A stretch of 64,000 nucleotides of DNA, taken from the NCBI RefSeq assembly GCF_034190915.1, contig NW_026947485.1, positions 37,275,519 through 37,339,518 of the forward strand, given 5' to 3'. Position 1 is the stretch's first letter, and every line of letters begins with the position of its first letter. Of this stretch, positions 35,536 to 47,895 are shown piece after piece. Position numbers and translations under genes: made by a program. Under the pieces are notes generated by a model. The model ran no database searches. It was not told where the DNA came from and worked only from the letters and a program-made list of their open reading frames with translations. The DNA comes from Cavia porcellus. Its lineage: Eukaryota; Chordata; Mammalia; Rodentia; Caviidae.

Positions 35536-35942
35536 CAAGCTCTGTGCTGTGTGATTTGAACCAAAATATCATTAGGCAGCATATTACAATAGAATCAGCA
35601 CCTACTATATCCATGCAATATTCTGGACACCTGGAACACATCAGGGACCAAAACAAATACCCTGGTCTTCTAGGTGGGGAGATAGATGAAAAACAAATTT
35701 GCAAATTACATATTAGAAAGATAAGTGCTAATGACAAAAACAAAACAGAGTATACAGAGAGCTGCTATTTTAAATAGGATTGATACCATTTAAAGTTGAT
35801 ATAGTGAGCAAAGACTTGAAAGAGGCGAGGAAATTGTTCATGTGGCCACTTGGAAGCATGACAAATACAAAGGCCTTCTAATGCCTAAATAGCCTATACT
35901 AATGGCATTCTTTTAAATAGTAAAAAAATAAAAAATTAATGG

Positions 35943-36035
35943 ACTGAAGTTATCAGATCAGTGGTAGAGCATTTGCCTAGTGTATAAAGGTGCTGGGTTT
36001 CAGTCCCAGCACTACAAAAAAAGTAGAAAAAAATT
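35943..36035 (+). mobile_element. ID-type SINE, old
   Basis: GGTAGAGCATTTGCCTAGTG and GGGTTTCAGTCCCAGCACTA. Confidence 0.65.
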
Positions 36036-36282
36036 AATCCTCCCAACAGCTATTAATATAGATTCTGACTTTGCACATGTGAGGAGCTGAGGAACAGGAA
36101 TATTAACCAGCTGCCCCAAACCATATTGCAATTGTGCGATATACCTAAGCTTGAGCTTGGGTAGTCTCTTCCTGGTGTTTGATGCTTTTAGGCACCAAAG
36201 TACGCTGTGCTTCTTCCTTGCAGTAAGAGGAAGTAGGGATTAAATCATAGAGTCACTAAAGGCTTCTAGTCAAGATTTGTCA

Positions 36283-36378
36283 CTTAGGGCTGGGGTGTAG
36301 CTCAGTAGTAGTCCACTTACCCAACATGCATATCACCCTGGGTTCCATTCCTAAGCACCGAAATAAAATGATAAAAAT
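36283..36378 (+). mobile_element. ID-type SINE, old
   Basis: GGGCTGGGGTGTAGCTCAGT through GGGTTCCATTCCTAAGCACC. Confidence 0.75.
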
Positions 36379-36605
36379 TTGGCATTTATTCCAAGTGAAA
36401 TGGTCTTGAACAGAAAAGTGATGTATGTTTTTGTCGTCCTCCTTCTAGAAATTTCCTAAGGACTTACATACTCTTGATATTTAATATGGATCTGCTAGAT
36501 TCAAAAGGATTTTAATTTATGAGAACGAAGAGAATTTCAAATGTATAGTATATCCTGTCAATTACAATGCATACAGTTAAGCTCCATTTTTAAAATCCTA
36601 CAAGA

Positions 36606-36692
36606 GGGCCTGGGGATATATCTCAACAGCACAATGCCTGCCTGGCAAGTACAAGGCCCTGAGTTAAATTCCCAGGACAAAAAAAAAAAAAA
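36606..36692 (+). mobile_element. ID-type SINE
   Basis: GGGCCTGGGGATATATCTCA head and poly(A), with a diverged target-site duplication (AAATCCTACAAGA and AAATCTTACATGA). Confidence 0.85.
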
Positions 36693-37104
36693 AAATCTTA
36701 CATGAACCTCTTTTATTATGTGACTCTAGCAACATCTGTGTATATGTATTTTCTTGAGGATACCAAAGTGAAATTTTAACTACCAAAGTTTGTTTGCCTA
36801 ATTTGAAAATGAAATTTTATGACATCAAGTAGACCATTTAAGATATGTTATATCCATCTTTCAAGGTGATAGGTTAATGGTTTTCTTGGGGCATACTGTG
36901 TCAGCATCCTGAAAAAGGCCATGAGCTTTACTGTGGCTCCATGATGTCCAGCACAGAGCAATCCTGAGGCCACTACTCTTGAGAATAACTAATGGGCTTA
37001 GGCTTGTGCAACTTGCCCTGCTCACAAACATTTAAGAGCAGTATAAAAACAGGAGCCATCTAGAGAAGAGCACATTGGAGAAAATTACTTGGTCATCTAA
37101 GAAT

Positions 37105-37330
37105 AATGCTAGTGAGAATAATAGCCACAATGTATTCAGCATTTACTGGATGTCTAGTATTGTGCTAACTGCTTTATAACCATGAGCTACCTGGTGTCAT
37201 CATTCATGTGTTATGGGTAAGGAAACTAAGACTTAAAGGGAGTGAATAAGTCTCCCAGAGCATATACAGTGTGACTTAAGCATAGCTTTGCCTATCTCCA
37301 AAGCTTTTGCTCCCAATCATTAGTCCCTAC
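37105..37330 (-). mobile_element. MIR-like ancient SINE, reverse
   Basis: ATTGTGCTAACTGCTTTATA, GGTAAGGAAACTAAGACTTA and CAGAGCATATACAGTGTGAC follow the reverse MIR consensus. Confidence 0.7.
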
Positions 37331-37719
37331 TGTCTGGGAAAATAATCCAGTATGACATAGGAATTGTTTTTTCTTCTGGAACCTCAAAAACATTGTCACT
37401 TTGGTTCCAGTTCTGAATTTCCACCTGCCTGTTGAATATAACTGCAGGTTTTTATGTTACTCTTCTATCTCAGTGTATCAGTTACACCTCAGGTGCCTCA
37501 TCAGATTGTCTTGCCATCATCTAAAATTCCCCGGTTGCTTATTCCATCTTGGGCATTGCTGCAGCCAAGTGCTCTGCTTGGGTCCACAGAGCCCCAAATC
37601 CTATGACCTAGGTCTGGGGCTTATCCTCCAACCATTTTTCTAGCCTGGCTCTACTCCATGGCCACTACTGTAAAAATAGGTTCATCAGCAAGACACTGTG
37701 AATTTCTGCTTTTTCTACC

Positions 37720-38100
37720 CCTCAAATAAGTTTAAAGGTCACATCGGAGAGCACTGGATTTGGGTTGCTGCAAAACTAGCAGTGCGAAAGGTGACAGAGC
37801 AGAGTATGAGGAAACTAACTCCTAGTAGGATGAATTTTGCTCAAGGGGAAAGAGGAAAAACACCATGAAGATGGGTTCCCTGTGCTTTCTCCTCCCAAGA
37901 ACTTACCTGAGATATGTTTTTCCCATGTGGCATGCAGGGGGGTAACTTGTATGGCCACGTGCACATCCGCTGTCTCTCGGGCAGATTGCTCAAGCGTCCT
38001 CTGGCAGTGCATCCTTCTTCTGCTCTCTTCCCTCTTCCTGTCACTCTCATTACTCTCAGATTGCACCTCCTAAATAAAGCATTAGTATTATTCTTGGTTT
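37720..38100 (+). mobile_element. Possible LTR fragment
   Basis: It ends in a pyrimidine-rich stretch followed by CCTAAATAAAGCATTAGTAT and TTCTTGGTTTGAG, like the polyadenylation end of an LTR. Open frames overlap on both strands. The 5' limit and family are unknown. Confidence 0.3.
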
Positions 38101-38603
38101 GAGTTCTATTTTTCTAGAAAACATAAGCTAAATTATTCAGGTTCAGTTTTTCTGGATAGAACCACTACTTCCTAAATTCTTTTGACTCCAAGCCAAGCTT
38201 CCAAGAGTGTGTTCCAAAAGACAGTAATAGAGAATAAGAATTTGCCAATATTATAAGTATAACTGATGGAATTTGTGTATTTCCACTTTTAAAAAAATAC
38301 AGTTTGGAGGGAAATAAATACAAAAAGGTCCTTGGTGCTAAAAACATTTTGAGTCAGTAGCTTAAAATTGAGCTCATTTCTGAATCCACTCATTTCCTGA
38401 CCTTCTCTTTCACAAACACTTTTCCCCTTTCTTTTGCAGTCCTGTTCTGGTTTGGATCCCCATTATTGTCACTTAAACTAATTGCTTCCTAATTTGTCTC
38501 TCTGTTTTCTCTTACTCCTGATGCAACCTAAATACCACTGCCATCAGGTAAATAGTATGAACACAGATTTTACCTTGCTGTCCCATGTTCAAAACTCTTT
38601 AGT

Positions 38604-38729
38604 GGGGCTGGGGATTTAGCTCAGTGGCATAAGCACCTGCCTTGCAAGCAGGCGGTCATGAGTTCAATCCCCGATACCGATAAAAATGAAAAAGACAAAA
38701 AAAAAAAAAAAACAAAAACAAAAAAAAAC
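38604..38729 (+). mobile_element. ID-type SINE
   Basis: Near-consensus copy with an 11 bp target-site duplication AACTCTTTAGT (38593-38603 and 38730-38740) and an A-rich tail broken by C. Confidence 0.95.
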
Positions 38730-38740
38730 AACTCTTTAGT

Positions 38741-39766
38741 AACTTCTCATTGCCAACTGACCAATACCCAGAGTTCCTTCTAAAACTAATCTTTGGTAAG
38801 TCTAAAATAGCAAAAGCTTGGCACTCAGGCTCTCCACAAGCTGTAGCTACAATACTAGTTGCAGTGTTTCTGTATTGGATTAGCTAGTCTGGGCTGCTTA
38901 CTTTTCCCTAAGTATGTTTTGCACTATTTTTGAGGATGATATACCTCAGGTATTGAACTGGACAACAGAAGCACTTGTGGGTTTTGATAGCTACCTCCCC
39001 CATGACAAGTCGTGATGCCTGCCATATCCGTAACCCTTCATAGGAATTTCTAATATATAGGATATCAACTTATTCTTCTATTCCAAACAGAGCAATTTAA
39101 GACAGGAGGGGCCACCTAACATGGGGCATCAAATCTATGCTGACGAGATGTTTTCTCTAGAAAGCTCTGCCCACAAGTCTGTGCTTGGTGATGAATAGCC
39201 ACATCATCCGGTCCTTCTGGAAATTACATTAAAATACATTGGAGTGAGTCAGCTGTTAGCAGTGGACAGAAGCTAAGTGATACACAGAGAGGAGGAAGAA
39301 AGCTGAAGTCAGGTGGTAGCAGACACTATGAGGCAAAAGAAGTTGTGAGACAGAGAAAAAAATAGAAAGTACTAGGCACAAGGGCAACCAAGGCTAGAGT
39401 CCACTAATAGTAGATAATAAGATACAGCAACAGACAGTTACTGCCAAAGAACGTACAGAATAACCTAGTTGCTATGACTGTGTGTGCTCTGAATCACCTT
39501 CCAGTGCCCATTGGTCATAACTTAAACTTGGAGGTAACGTGAGTATATCTCTGTTCTGGAAATTGAACTTTTCGTCTTGAAATCTCTGCCCAGGAAACAG
39601 GAAACTGAAGCCACACTCTACTGAGAGTTTGAAAATAATGATGAAAACATACAGATTTTTAAAATATAGGCAGGATTTTGGGAACTAAAGAGGGTATTGA
39701 GGCATCCAAGGACTAGCAACAATGAAAGTCCAGAGCTCAAGAGAAAAGAGAAGAAATGGTTTTATC
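38741..39766. other. Unassigned sequence
   Basis: About 1 kb with no recognisable repeat or gene. Confidence 0.55.
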
Positions 39767-39780
39767 AAAGTCCAGAAAGA

Positions 39781-39886
39781 GGGGCTGGGGATTTAGCTCA
39801 GTGGCATAAGCGCCTGCCTTGCAAGCAGACAGTCATGAGTTTGATCCCCGGTACCGATAAAAAGGAAAAAGACAGAAAAAAAAAAA
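39781..39886 (+). mobile_element. ID-type SINE
   Basis: Near-consensus copy with a 14 bp target-site duplication AAAGTCCAGAAAGA (39767-39780 and 39887-39900). Open frames on both strands run through it. Confidence 0.95.
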
Positions 39887-39991
39887 AAAGTCCAGAAAGA
39901 TCTGCGACTGTGGAGGTGCCAGTTATTGCCAAAAGCCATCTTGCTAATACAGGGAGGAAAGGAGAAGTATTTCAAAGTATTTTCTTCCTAC

Positions 39992-40095
39992 CCTTTTTTT
40001 TTTAAATTTTATTTTACATAGTCCAGGCTGGCCTCAAACTCACCTCAGCCTCCTAAGTGCTTGAATTACAAGCATATGCCACCACACCCAGCCTT
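39992..40095 (-). mobile_element. B1-like SINE
   Basis: TAGTCCAGGCTGGCCTCAAA through GCCACCACACCCAGCC in reverse. Confidence 0.85.
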
Positions 40096-40239
40096 TTCTT
40101 CCTACTCTTGATACCTTTCTACTGACAAATCCACAATAAGCCAAAAGTTAGTGAAACCCATTTGACAACATACAGGGTAGCAACCCATCAGGCACAGAGT
40201 AGTGCAGAGAAGGATACAGGACTATATGATAGCTCCCTT

Positions 40240-40670
40240 TCTCACTCCAAAAATGTGTGTAGTCTAATCTCCAGAACCTAAGAATATTATAGCATATGAC
40301 AAAAAATACGATTTCATTCCAAATCTTGAAGAGAAGCTTATCCTAGATCACTGAAGTGGGTGTTCCGTGTAATCCATACATCCTCAGGAGAGAGAACCAA
40401 TGGGACTCTTAAGAGAACAGAGAGGGAATCAATACAACCATAGAAACAAGAGACTAGAAAGTGCCCACAAGCTGAAGGTACTGGGGCCACCAGTACCTGA
40501 AGAAACAAAGACAGATTCTCCCTTAAAGCCTTCCTGGAGACCTAGGCCCTGCCAGAATTTTGATTTTGGACTTGTAGCCTTTGGAATTATGAAAAAATAC
40601 AAATAGTGTTGTTTTAAGCCACCCAGTTTGTGGTAATTTGTTACAGCCATCACAGGAAACCAATACAGAC
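40240..40670 (+). mobile_element. MaLR (MLT1-like) LTR
   Basis: GTGTAGTCTAATCTCCAGAA near the start and TTTAAGCCACCCAGTTTGTG, GTTACAGCCATCACAGGAAA at the end. Overlapping open frames are LTR sequence. Confidence 0.8.
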
Positions 40671-41301
40671 AGAGGCCAAATGGAAAAAGAACCAGCACAA
40701 AATCTGTTCATCTCAAATGACATAATGATATCCCTGATCATGTTAACTGGACATTCTTCTGCCTACCTTTTAAACTCCTTTTAGTGCTCCTTTTGAAACT
40801 ACTCATATGCTTCAGATTATATGCTTCTAAATTACAGTTATTTTTGCATACAAATATCTTTTCATCCAAATAAGATTATGACATTCTCCTTAACAACAAG
40901 AATCCTGTCTCACACATCTTTGGAGCCCATAAAACTCACACAGTATTTTGAACAGAGTGGACATTCTGTAATTGGTAAATGAGAAAGAAAGCTCCCATTT
41001 GTCCATCTGTAAATGGAAAATAACCATTTCCACTGACTTGCCTTTCAGAGATAATGATGGCAGTGTTTCCTGGAAACAATTTCTGTACCTGTAACAGAAT
41101 GATGTATCTGAAACACCCATTCCTCTTGGAGCAATTCCTTAGAAAAGAAAAAAAAAATACATTTAGTTTTAGAGAGCTCTCTATTCCATGTGAAGCTGAA
41201 GCTGTTTGCTATTTCCCCTAAGGAAGGAATAATTAAGAAAATAAAAGGTTTGAGGATCAGTGTTTACTCAGGAACTTCAATTTATTCAATAAATATTTAC
41301 T

Positions 41302-41390
41302 AGGGCTGGGGATGTAGCTAGTGGCAGAATGCTTGCATAGCATACATAAGGCCCTAGATTTAATCCCCTAGTACTGCAAAAAAGAAAAAA
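41302..41390 (+). mobile_element. ID-type SINE, old
   Basis: AGGGCTGGGGATGTAGCTAG and AAGGCCCTAGATTTAATCCC. Confidence 0.75.
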
Positions 41391-41445
41391 TTGAAAGAAA
41401 AAACTACTATGTTCAAATACAGCTGATAGATATGAGGAAATACAT

Positions 41446-41446
<1 letters not shown>

Positions 41447-41486
<40 letters not shown>
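41447..41486 (+). repeat. (CA)n microsatellite
   Basis: Uninterrupted CA repeat of about 19 units. Confidence 0.95.
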
Positions 41487-41487
<1 letters not shown>

Positions 41488-41602
41488 AGATGATCTTATG
41501 TAAGTAATTGTCACACAATGTGATGAATACTTTTCGTAAGAACAAAATGCTATGGGCCCGGAAATAACGGACTGATTAAACCCTACTGATGCCAGTTTCA
41601 GT

Positions 41603-41630
41603 CAAAAAAAAAAAAAAAAAAAAAAAAAAA
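41603..41630 (+). repeat. Poly(A) tract
   Basis: About 28 A without a SINE body. Confidence 0.85.
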
Positions 41631-41639
41631 GTCACATTT

Positions 41640-43130
41640 GAGCTGAGGTTTTGGACATCATCAAACAGAGGTAAAGTCAAAAGCATTCCAGGACCAAGAG
41701 AAATAACTTTGATCTCTTGCCAAGTAAACCACACCCTGCTCGACCCTATTGTATCCACAAAGCCCTATTTTTATTCATTATCCACATGGCTACTTTTAAA
41801 GAAAAGAGAATCCTCACAATGTCTCTGTTAGGCATCCAGATATCTTACCTGTCAAATAAAGAGACTCAGTAGGAAGAAAGTAGAAGTTGACTTTCAACTC
41901 CAAATACCCATTCAGTGGAAACTCTTACCTTTCCTGGATATCCACACATTTCTGAGAACTGAGTTAGGCTGATCTGGAAGAGTATGTGGTAGTAGGGAAT
42001 TTAGAGCCCAAAGGAAAGTAGACATGGAATGAGAGCACCCCTTGTCTCTGTGCCCCCAACTGTAGGCATTCTCTGCACAGACACTCTGTGAATGGGAATT
42101 AGGGCTGAGGCCCCTTTCCTCTCCAAGACTGATCTTCAGCTTACTCTGTTACCATTACTGAGCAGCTCTGTCCTGGGCACCACCCAGCTTCTTTCCCAGG
42201 CCAGGCCTGCCAGGCCTCTGAGACCAGTACTGTGCTGCTTACGAGTGAGAGGAAAGAACTCTTGGGATAGTAGCCAGGAGAAAGGAAAAGACTGGCTGAA
42301 ATCTACCAAGGGGCACAGGGTTCCCCATCCTCACTCTGTAGCTTCCAGTGGGAAAGGGGGAAGCTGAGAAACCAGAACCCCAGCCACGGAGTACATATCC
42401 TTGTCCTGGTTTTCTAAGGAAACCTGTTCCTTCTAGACCATGCCAGGGGGCCGGCGGCATTTTCATGAGGCGGTAATAACAAGGACAGAGCGTTCTAGTC
42501 TGCTGGAGCCTGCTGGCTGGTCACTGTTTCCACTGCCTTTTGTTTTCATGCATCATTCCCCTCACTTGCTTCTCAGATTCCTCAGGGCTTTGAAAAAGCC
42601 ACAAATGCTCGATACAGTGACACCACCCAGTGGGCTGGCAGACATCACTGACATGCACCATGCTCTAAGCAATCACCAGTATGCAAGCCCTGACAACTGA
42701 CACCCACACACATACGTAGACCAGGAAAAGAGCTGGTAAAAAGGACTCACCCGCATCAGCCTGGCTGGCAAAGATAGGACTTTAGATTAAATACCACCCA
42801 GTAGACTGGCAAATCATACTGCAATCTAATTAAAATGCATCTGCACGGTATGTTGGGCAGTAGTGTACACTAGCTCTACCTCCCTTTTTTTGGTGATCTA
42901 AATTAAACCAACATAGACGTCTCTGGCGAAGTGTCAGAGCAGTCTCACTTTGCCAGTGCACAAGCTAATATATCAAAGCATGTATACATGCATACATGGA
43001 ACACAGGGGCTTTTAGTTCTGTATTCTAGAATAGCCTGTAGGCTATTTCAAACCATATTCTAGAGCTACCCTATAAGAATCTATGAAAATAGGGCCCAGA
43101 TAGGGATGGGGTCTTTTAATTTAATTTTTT
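41640..43130. other. Single-copy-looking stretch, GC-elevated part at 42.04-42.72 kb
   Basis: No repeat recognised. The 42.04-42.72 kb part is clearly richer in GC than its surroundings and carries three short open frames (91, 75 and 86 codons) without family resemblance. An acceptor-like CTTCTTTCCCAG lies at about 42189-42200. It may be a conserved non-coding block or a lncRNA exon. Confidence 0.4.
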
Positions 43131-43740
43131 GACAGTGTTGGATTTTTTTTTAAACAATGTTGGAGAAAGAGAAATTCTCACATATTGCTGATAAGAGTAA
43201 AAATTGATTCAGCTACTACTAAGCCATCTAGTCAAGTTAAAAAAGTGTGTAATCTATTTCCTAGCAATTTCCATTCTAAATATAATCCCTAGGACTCTTA
43301 CATATGTGTCCGAAGAGACATACACAAGGATATGAATTTCATCATGATTGGAAGTAGCAAAAAAACTAGACATAACAATTATCCATTTCCAGGAGACTAA
43401 TCTAAAATATTTATACAATGAACAATATATTACAATGCTGTATAATACAATATACTGTATTGTAAAGAATGCACTAACTATAATATCACATGGATAAACC
43501 TCAAAATCACAATGTTATAAAAAAGCAAACTACAGAAAAATAGGTACTGTATTTATAAACATATTGTGAAATAAAATATGTAGTATGTAATAAAAATATA
43601 AAAACATGTGGGAAAGATTCCTAGCATCTTCAAGAGATTGCTTAAAACTGGGTAGATATAAGAAGGAAGGGTCTTCTCTTGCAACTATAATATTTTCTTT
43701 AAGAAAAATACAGTAAGTTGTTACTGTTCATTAAATCTGA
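43130..43740 (+). mobile_element. Old L1 3' fragment
   Basis: TCACATATTGCTGATAAGAG, TTTCCTAGCAATTTCCATTC and CATGGATAAACCTCAAAATC follow the L1 3' ORF2 order. Confidence 0.65.
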
Positions 43741-43744
43741 ATAG

Positions 43745-44695
43745 TGGATGCATGGCCCACAGGTGACTCCAAGAGTCATGGCCATCAAAGCAGAAAAATC
43801 TTTTGAAGTTCTGAAGATTCTCAGTTATGAAAAATAAAAGTTTGTTCTGTATAATGAGCCATCCTCAGAAACACAAAGGCCACTAATGAGCTGGCTCAGT
43901 AGTGTGTGCACACTGAGATGTTTGTCGTTAGTGGAGGAATTGTTGAACAGGTCCATTTACACTGTCTTACCCAAGTGCCCTCATGACCTTCTGGCTTTGT
44001 AAGCATCCTAAATCAAGTCAGAAGTGTGATGGGATGAAGATAGAGATCGGTTCCCACGTGGACATAATTATAATCATACCCCAAAATTCCCAAACCTGGC
44101 TGGAAATTAAATAAAAAATGTAATGCAATTGTTGATGTTCTACTCTCTTGAGAATATGATATAGCGGTTCTGTGGTGAAAATCTGGAATCTATATTTTTA
44201 AAAGGCTTTCTGAAAGATGCTGATGATTAACCAGGTTTGGAAAAACCAACTAACCATGTTATATTCTATTAATATTTTCAAAGAAGTTGGGCAGGGAGAG
44301 AAATAGGAGAAAAGAAACAACAAAATTAAAGGAGTAAAGAGAGAAAGGAAAGAAAGGAGGGCCAGATAAACCTTCCAAAGCCAGCTCAGATCCTTGTGCC
44401 TCTATTTCTCCTACTCTTCTCCAGCCTTGAGTTATCTTTTCATCCCCTGAACTTCGGTATAACTCTAATTATCTGTAACATTCATTTGACAATTATATAC
44501 TTCCTCATATATTGCTAAAATAGGCTGTTGTTTACTCAATAGATTTATGTTTTAGTGCTTTTTTAAGGACTGGGCTGGAAGCTTCTTTGTTTATTTCCTT
44601 GAGTTAGTTTAAAAGCTTCCGGGCACAGACCACTTTGTATTTTCTATAGTATCTCACATAGTGCTTCCCAGAAAATAAGTTTAAAGCATCGTGAT
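43745..44695. other. Unassigned sequence
   Basis: Nothing recognised apart from a purine-rich stretch at about 44290-44360. Confidence 0.55.
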
Positions 44696-44710
44696 TAAGA
44701 ATAAAGGATA

Positions 44711-44818
44711 GGGGGCTGGGGATTTAGCTCAGTGGCATAAGCACCTGCCTTGCAAACAGGCAGTCATGAGTTCGATTCTTGGTACCGGTAAAAAGGAAAC
44801 CCCCCAGCCCCCCAAAAA
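44711..44818 (+). mobile_element. ID-type SINE with fold-back tail
   Basis: Near-consensus body with a 14 bp target-site duplication (44697-44710 and 44819-44832). The usual AAAAAGACC tail is replaced by a C-rich segment at 44800-44813. That segment contains the exact reverse complement of the 11-base head GGGGGCTGGGG (44711-44721). Confidence 0.92.
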
Positions 44819-44952
44819 AAGAATAAAGGATAAAAGTGTTAGGATATAGGACTAATATACAAGAATCAATTGCATTTCTATAAACTAGCAATGAAGAATT
44901 TCAAAGTAAAATCCAACTGCAATCCCAGTCAAAATTCCAGTGCATGTGCTCG

Positions 44953-44953
<1 letters not shown>

Positions 44954-44985
<32 letters not shown>

Positions 44986-44988
44986 GCA
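44954..44988 (+). repeat. (TC)n microsatellite
   Basis: CT repeat with one G interruption. Confidence 0.9.
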
Positions 44989-45419
44989 GAAATCATACAA
45001 TTTATATTGAAAGCACAGGTCAGAAAAACTACTACAACCTTGAAGTGAAAGAACAAGGTTGGAAGATACATATTCCCAATTTCAAAATCTACAACAAAAG
45101 TACAATAATTAGATATAAGGCATGAGGAGACACATATAGATGGATAGAATAGAACTGAGAGTCCATAAATAAACTGTCACATTTGTGGTCAGTTGAACTT
45201 TGACGAGAGTACCAAGACAATTTAATGGGCAAAGGATCATTTTTACAACAAATGGTAAGCAGGGACAACATGTTACCCATGTATAACAGTGAAGTAGACT
45301 GTCCTGAACTCCATATCAAAAAGAAGAAGGAGATGGAGAAAAGGAGGAGGAGGAAGATGAGGAAGAAAACTAATTCAAAATGAATTATAGACCTTGTAAG
45401 AATTAAAACTATAAAACTG

Positions 45420-45492
45420 GAGCTGGGTGTGTACCTTGGTGGTAGAGTATTGCTGAGCATGTTTCAGACTGTGAATCTAATCCCCAGTATAC
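45420..45492 (+). mobile_element. ID-type SINE, old
   Basis: GGAGCTGGGTGTGTACCTTG and AATCTAATCCCCAGTA. Confidence 0.65.
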
Positions 45493-45604
45493 ACATACGC
45501 ACATATATAAATCTACTAGAAGAAAACATAATAAATTTTCATGACCTTAGATTTGGCAGTGGTTTCTTAGATATGTCACCAAAGACAAAAGTGGTTAAAA
45601 AATA

Positions 45605-45782
45605 ATAATAATCCCACTACTCTGGGAGACTGAGGCAGGAGAATCACAAGTTCAAGTTCTGCCTAGACATTTTAGAAAGTTAAAGAGACCCTAAAAAAGA
45701 AAAGAAAATTTTAAAAAGGGTTGGGGATGTAGCTCAATGCAAAAGACCTGAGTTTAGTCTCCAGTGCTGCCAAAAAAACAAG
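45605..45782 (+). mobile_element. B1+ID dimeric SINE inside L1
   Basis: AATCCCACTACTCTGGGAGA, GGCAGGAGAATCACAAGTTC, an A-rich linker and GGTTGGGGATGTAGCTCAAT. Confidence 0.8.
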
Positions 45783-46439
45783 AGAAAGGAGAAAGGGCAG
45801 AGGAGGGGAAGGGAAGAGGGATAAAAAAAATTCAACTTCAAAACTACAAATTTTGTGCCTCAAGGGACATCATCAAAGTGGAAAGCCAAACTAAAGAATG
45901 GAAGAAAATCTTTACAGATCATGTATCTGAGAAGGAGCTTTTTTCCAGAGTACATAAAAACATATTACAACTCAATAATAAAAAGACAACCCACTTAAAA
46001 CATAAACAAGGAATTTGAATAAACATTTCTCCAACACCGTCTATCACATAAAGCAATCCTTAGGAAAACACAAGTCAAAACCATAAGACACCACTTCACA
46101 CCCACAATAGTGGCTGTAATAAAATAGACAATAACAAGTATTGGTGAGACTATAACGAAGTTGGACCCCTCCTATATTATCAGTGAGCACATAAAATGAT
46201 AAGTCACTTTGGAAAACATGTTAGTAATTCCTCAAAATGCTGAACATACGGTTACTCAGCAATTCCTTCTTGGGCATACACATGCCAAGAGAAATGAAAA
46301 CATGTTCAAAAATACTTGTACATAAAAGTACATAGCTGCATGATTTATAATGAACAAAAATGAAAACTACCCATATCAATGACCTAAAGAATGGACAAAC
46401 AAATTACAGCATACTCATATAAAAAAATGGTGGCCAAGG

Positions 46440-47050
46440 TGGGGGACATGCATCCAAGGACTGGACAAACTTTACACACAAGATCCCTAGAATTTGACAC
46501 CCCCTAATGTAACTTAATAAATAAGAGTTACTGTTACTATTATTTTTCTTTATTTTGATGCTAAGAATCAAACCTCAAATCCTCTGCCACCAACTCTACC
46601 CCTAGTCCAATATTGGGATTACCTGGAATTAGAAATGAAAGGAGTAAAAAAAAAAAAAATTAAAGAAGAAAAGGAAAGATAAACTAATGGCTAAAGAAGA
46701 CGGCCAGGAGAGATAGGAGAATGAACAGATTATTGATCATAATGCACCAATTTTTATCTACTTATTAAATATTCAACAAGAATTTAGTGAATATCTTTTG
46801 AATAAAAATATAACTAATTGATGTCTGACTCCTTGCTGGCTTAGAAGATCCATGTCATGAAGTCACTGAAGTGAAAATCTGAACAACTTGGGGAGTAGAG
46901 CTGCTTGGGGAAGCAGGTCACATAGCTAGGGGATGACTTTTACCTACTGCTCAGCATGCACATCTAGACTTGTCACATTTGTAGTAGCCCTCATTAAAAG
47001 TCAGATGGAGGCATTGGAAGCTATCTTTTACTGTCTTTCATGACAGAAAT
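46440..47050. other. Unassigned sequence
   Basis: A weak ID-like reverse remnant at about 46548-46615. Otherwise nothing recognised. Confidence 0.5.
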
Positions 47051-47059
47051 GATACGCTA

Positions 47060-47340
47060 TAGTGGCATATCAATCAGGAAAATTATGGTTATGCTGCAGA
47101 AACAAATGACCCCAAAATTTCAATGGCACACAACAACAGTTTATATCTCATTTATACCTCTCGTCCCTTGTAAGTCAGTTGTGGCTCTGCTCCAGTTTGT
47201 TTTCACCCTGGGGCTTAGAAGGACAGAGCAACTATTATCAGAAACATCACTGGTTGTCATGGAGAGGAAAAAGATGATGGTGAACCAAACTGGCCCCAAT
47301 CCAACATACCACTCCTACCCTCACTGCACTGCCTAAAACA
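47060..47340. mobile_element. Ancient interspersed repeat, class uncertain
   Basis: GTTATGCTGCAGAAACAAAT, CCCCAAAATTTCAATGGCAC and GTTGTGGCTCTGCTCCAGTT match a dispersed eutherian repeat also seen near 32.6 and 52.0 kb. The 98-codon open frame here is explained by it. Confidence 0.45.
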
Positions 47341-47571
47341 TCAAGGCAGAGAGGTACAATCTTCCAAAAAGAAGACAGAACAGAGGGAAGAAACCAAGAG
47401 TGTTTGGAGAAGGGTAACACAGCTTATCACAAAGTTCACAAATTTTGGAACTTGGAAACAAATATCGGAAAGGGCCTCTCTAAAGTTTCAATAATTGTCT
47501 TTTTGGTAGAGAGAAAAATAGGCACATAATGCATGTGCAATATAATAACTAAGGAACATAAGAAAATATGC

Positions 47572-47765
47572 TTTGGGGCACTGTGGCACACACCAGAATT
47601 CTTGGAGATTGAGGAATAAGGATTGTAAGTTTGATCCCAGCCTGAACAACTTAGTAATTTAGAAAAACCCTGTCTCGAAATGAAAACTAAAAAAAAAAAA
47701 AAAAAAAAACAGAGAAAGGACTGGGGATACAATTCAGTAGGACAAAGGCTCTGGGTTCCTTCGTG
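47572..47765 (+). mobile_element. B1+ID dimeric SINE
   Basis: GGCACTGTGGCACACACCAG, CCTGTCTCGAAATGAAAAC, poly(A), then GGACTGGGGATACAATTCAG. Confidence 0.75.
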
Positions 47766-47895
47766 TTCTCTCTCTCTATCTCTTCCCCCCACCCCCACTT
47801 CTCTATCTCTGTTTTTCTCTCAATGTCTCACTCTCTTGCTCTCGCTCTCTCTTAATATTATATATATGCACATATATATATGCATATATATATTG
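47765..47895 (+). repeat. Compound CT-rich and TA-rich microsatellite
   Basis: (CT)n with interruptions to about 47850, then (AT)n and ATATGC repeats. Confidence 0.85.

Larger units (their letters stand above)
44835..46440 (+). mobile_element. L1 ORF2 3' part, decayed
   Basis: L1 landmarks in order: CAATTGCATTTCTATAAACT, GACCTTGTAAGAATTAAAAC, AAGAATGGAAGAAAATCTTT, CATTTCTCCAACACCGTCTA and CCCATATCAATGACCTAAAG. It is interrupted by a (TC)n microsatellite and by SINEs at 45.42 and 45.6 kb. The open frames in it are broken ORF2. Confidence 0.85.
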
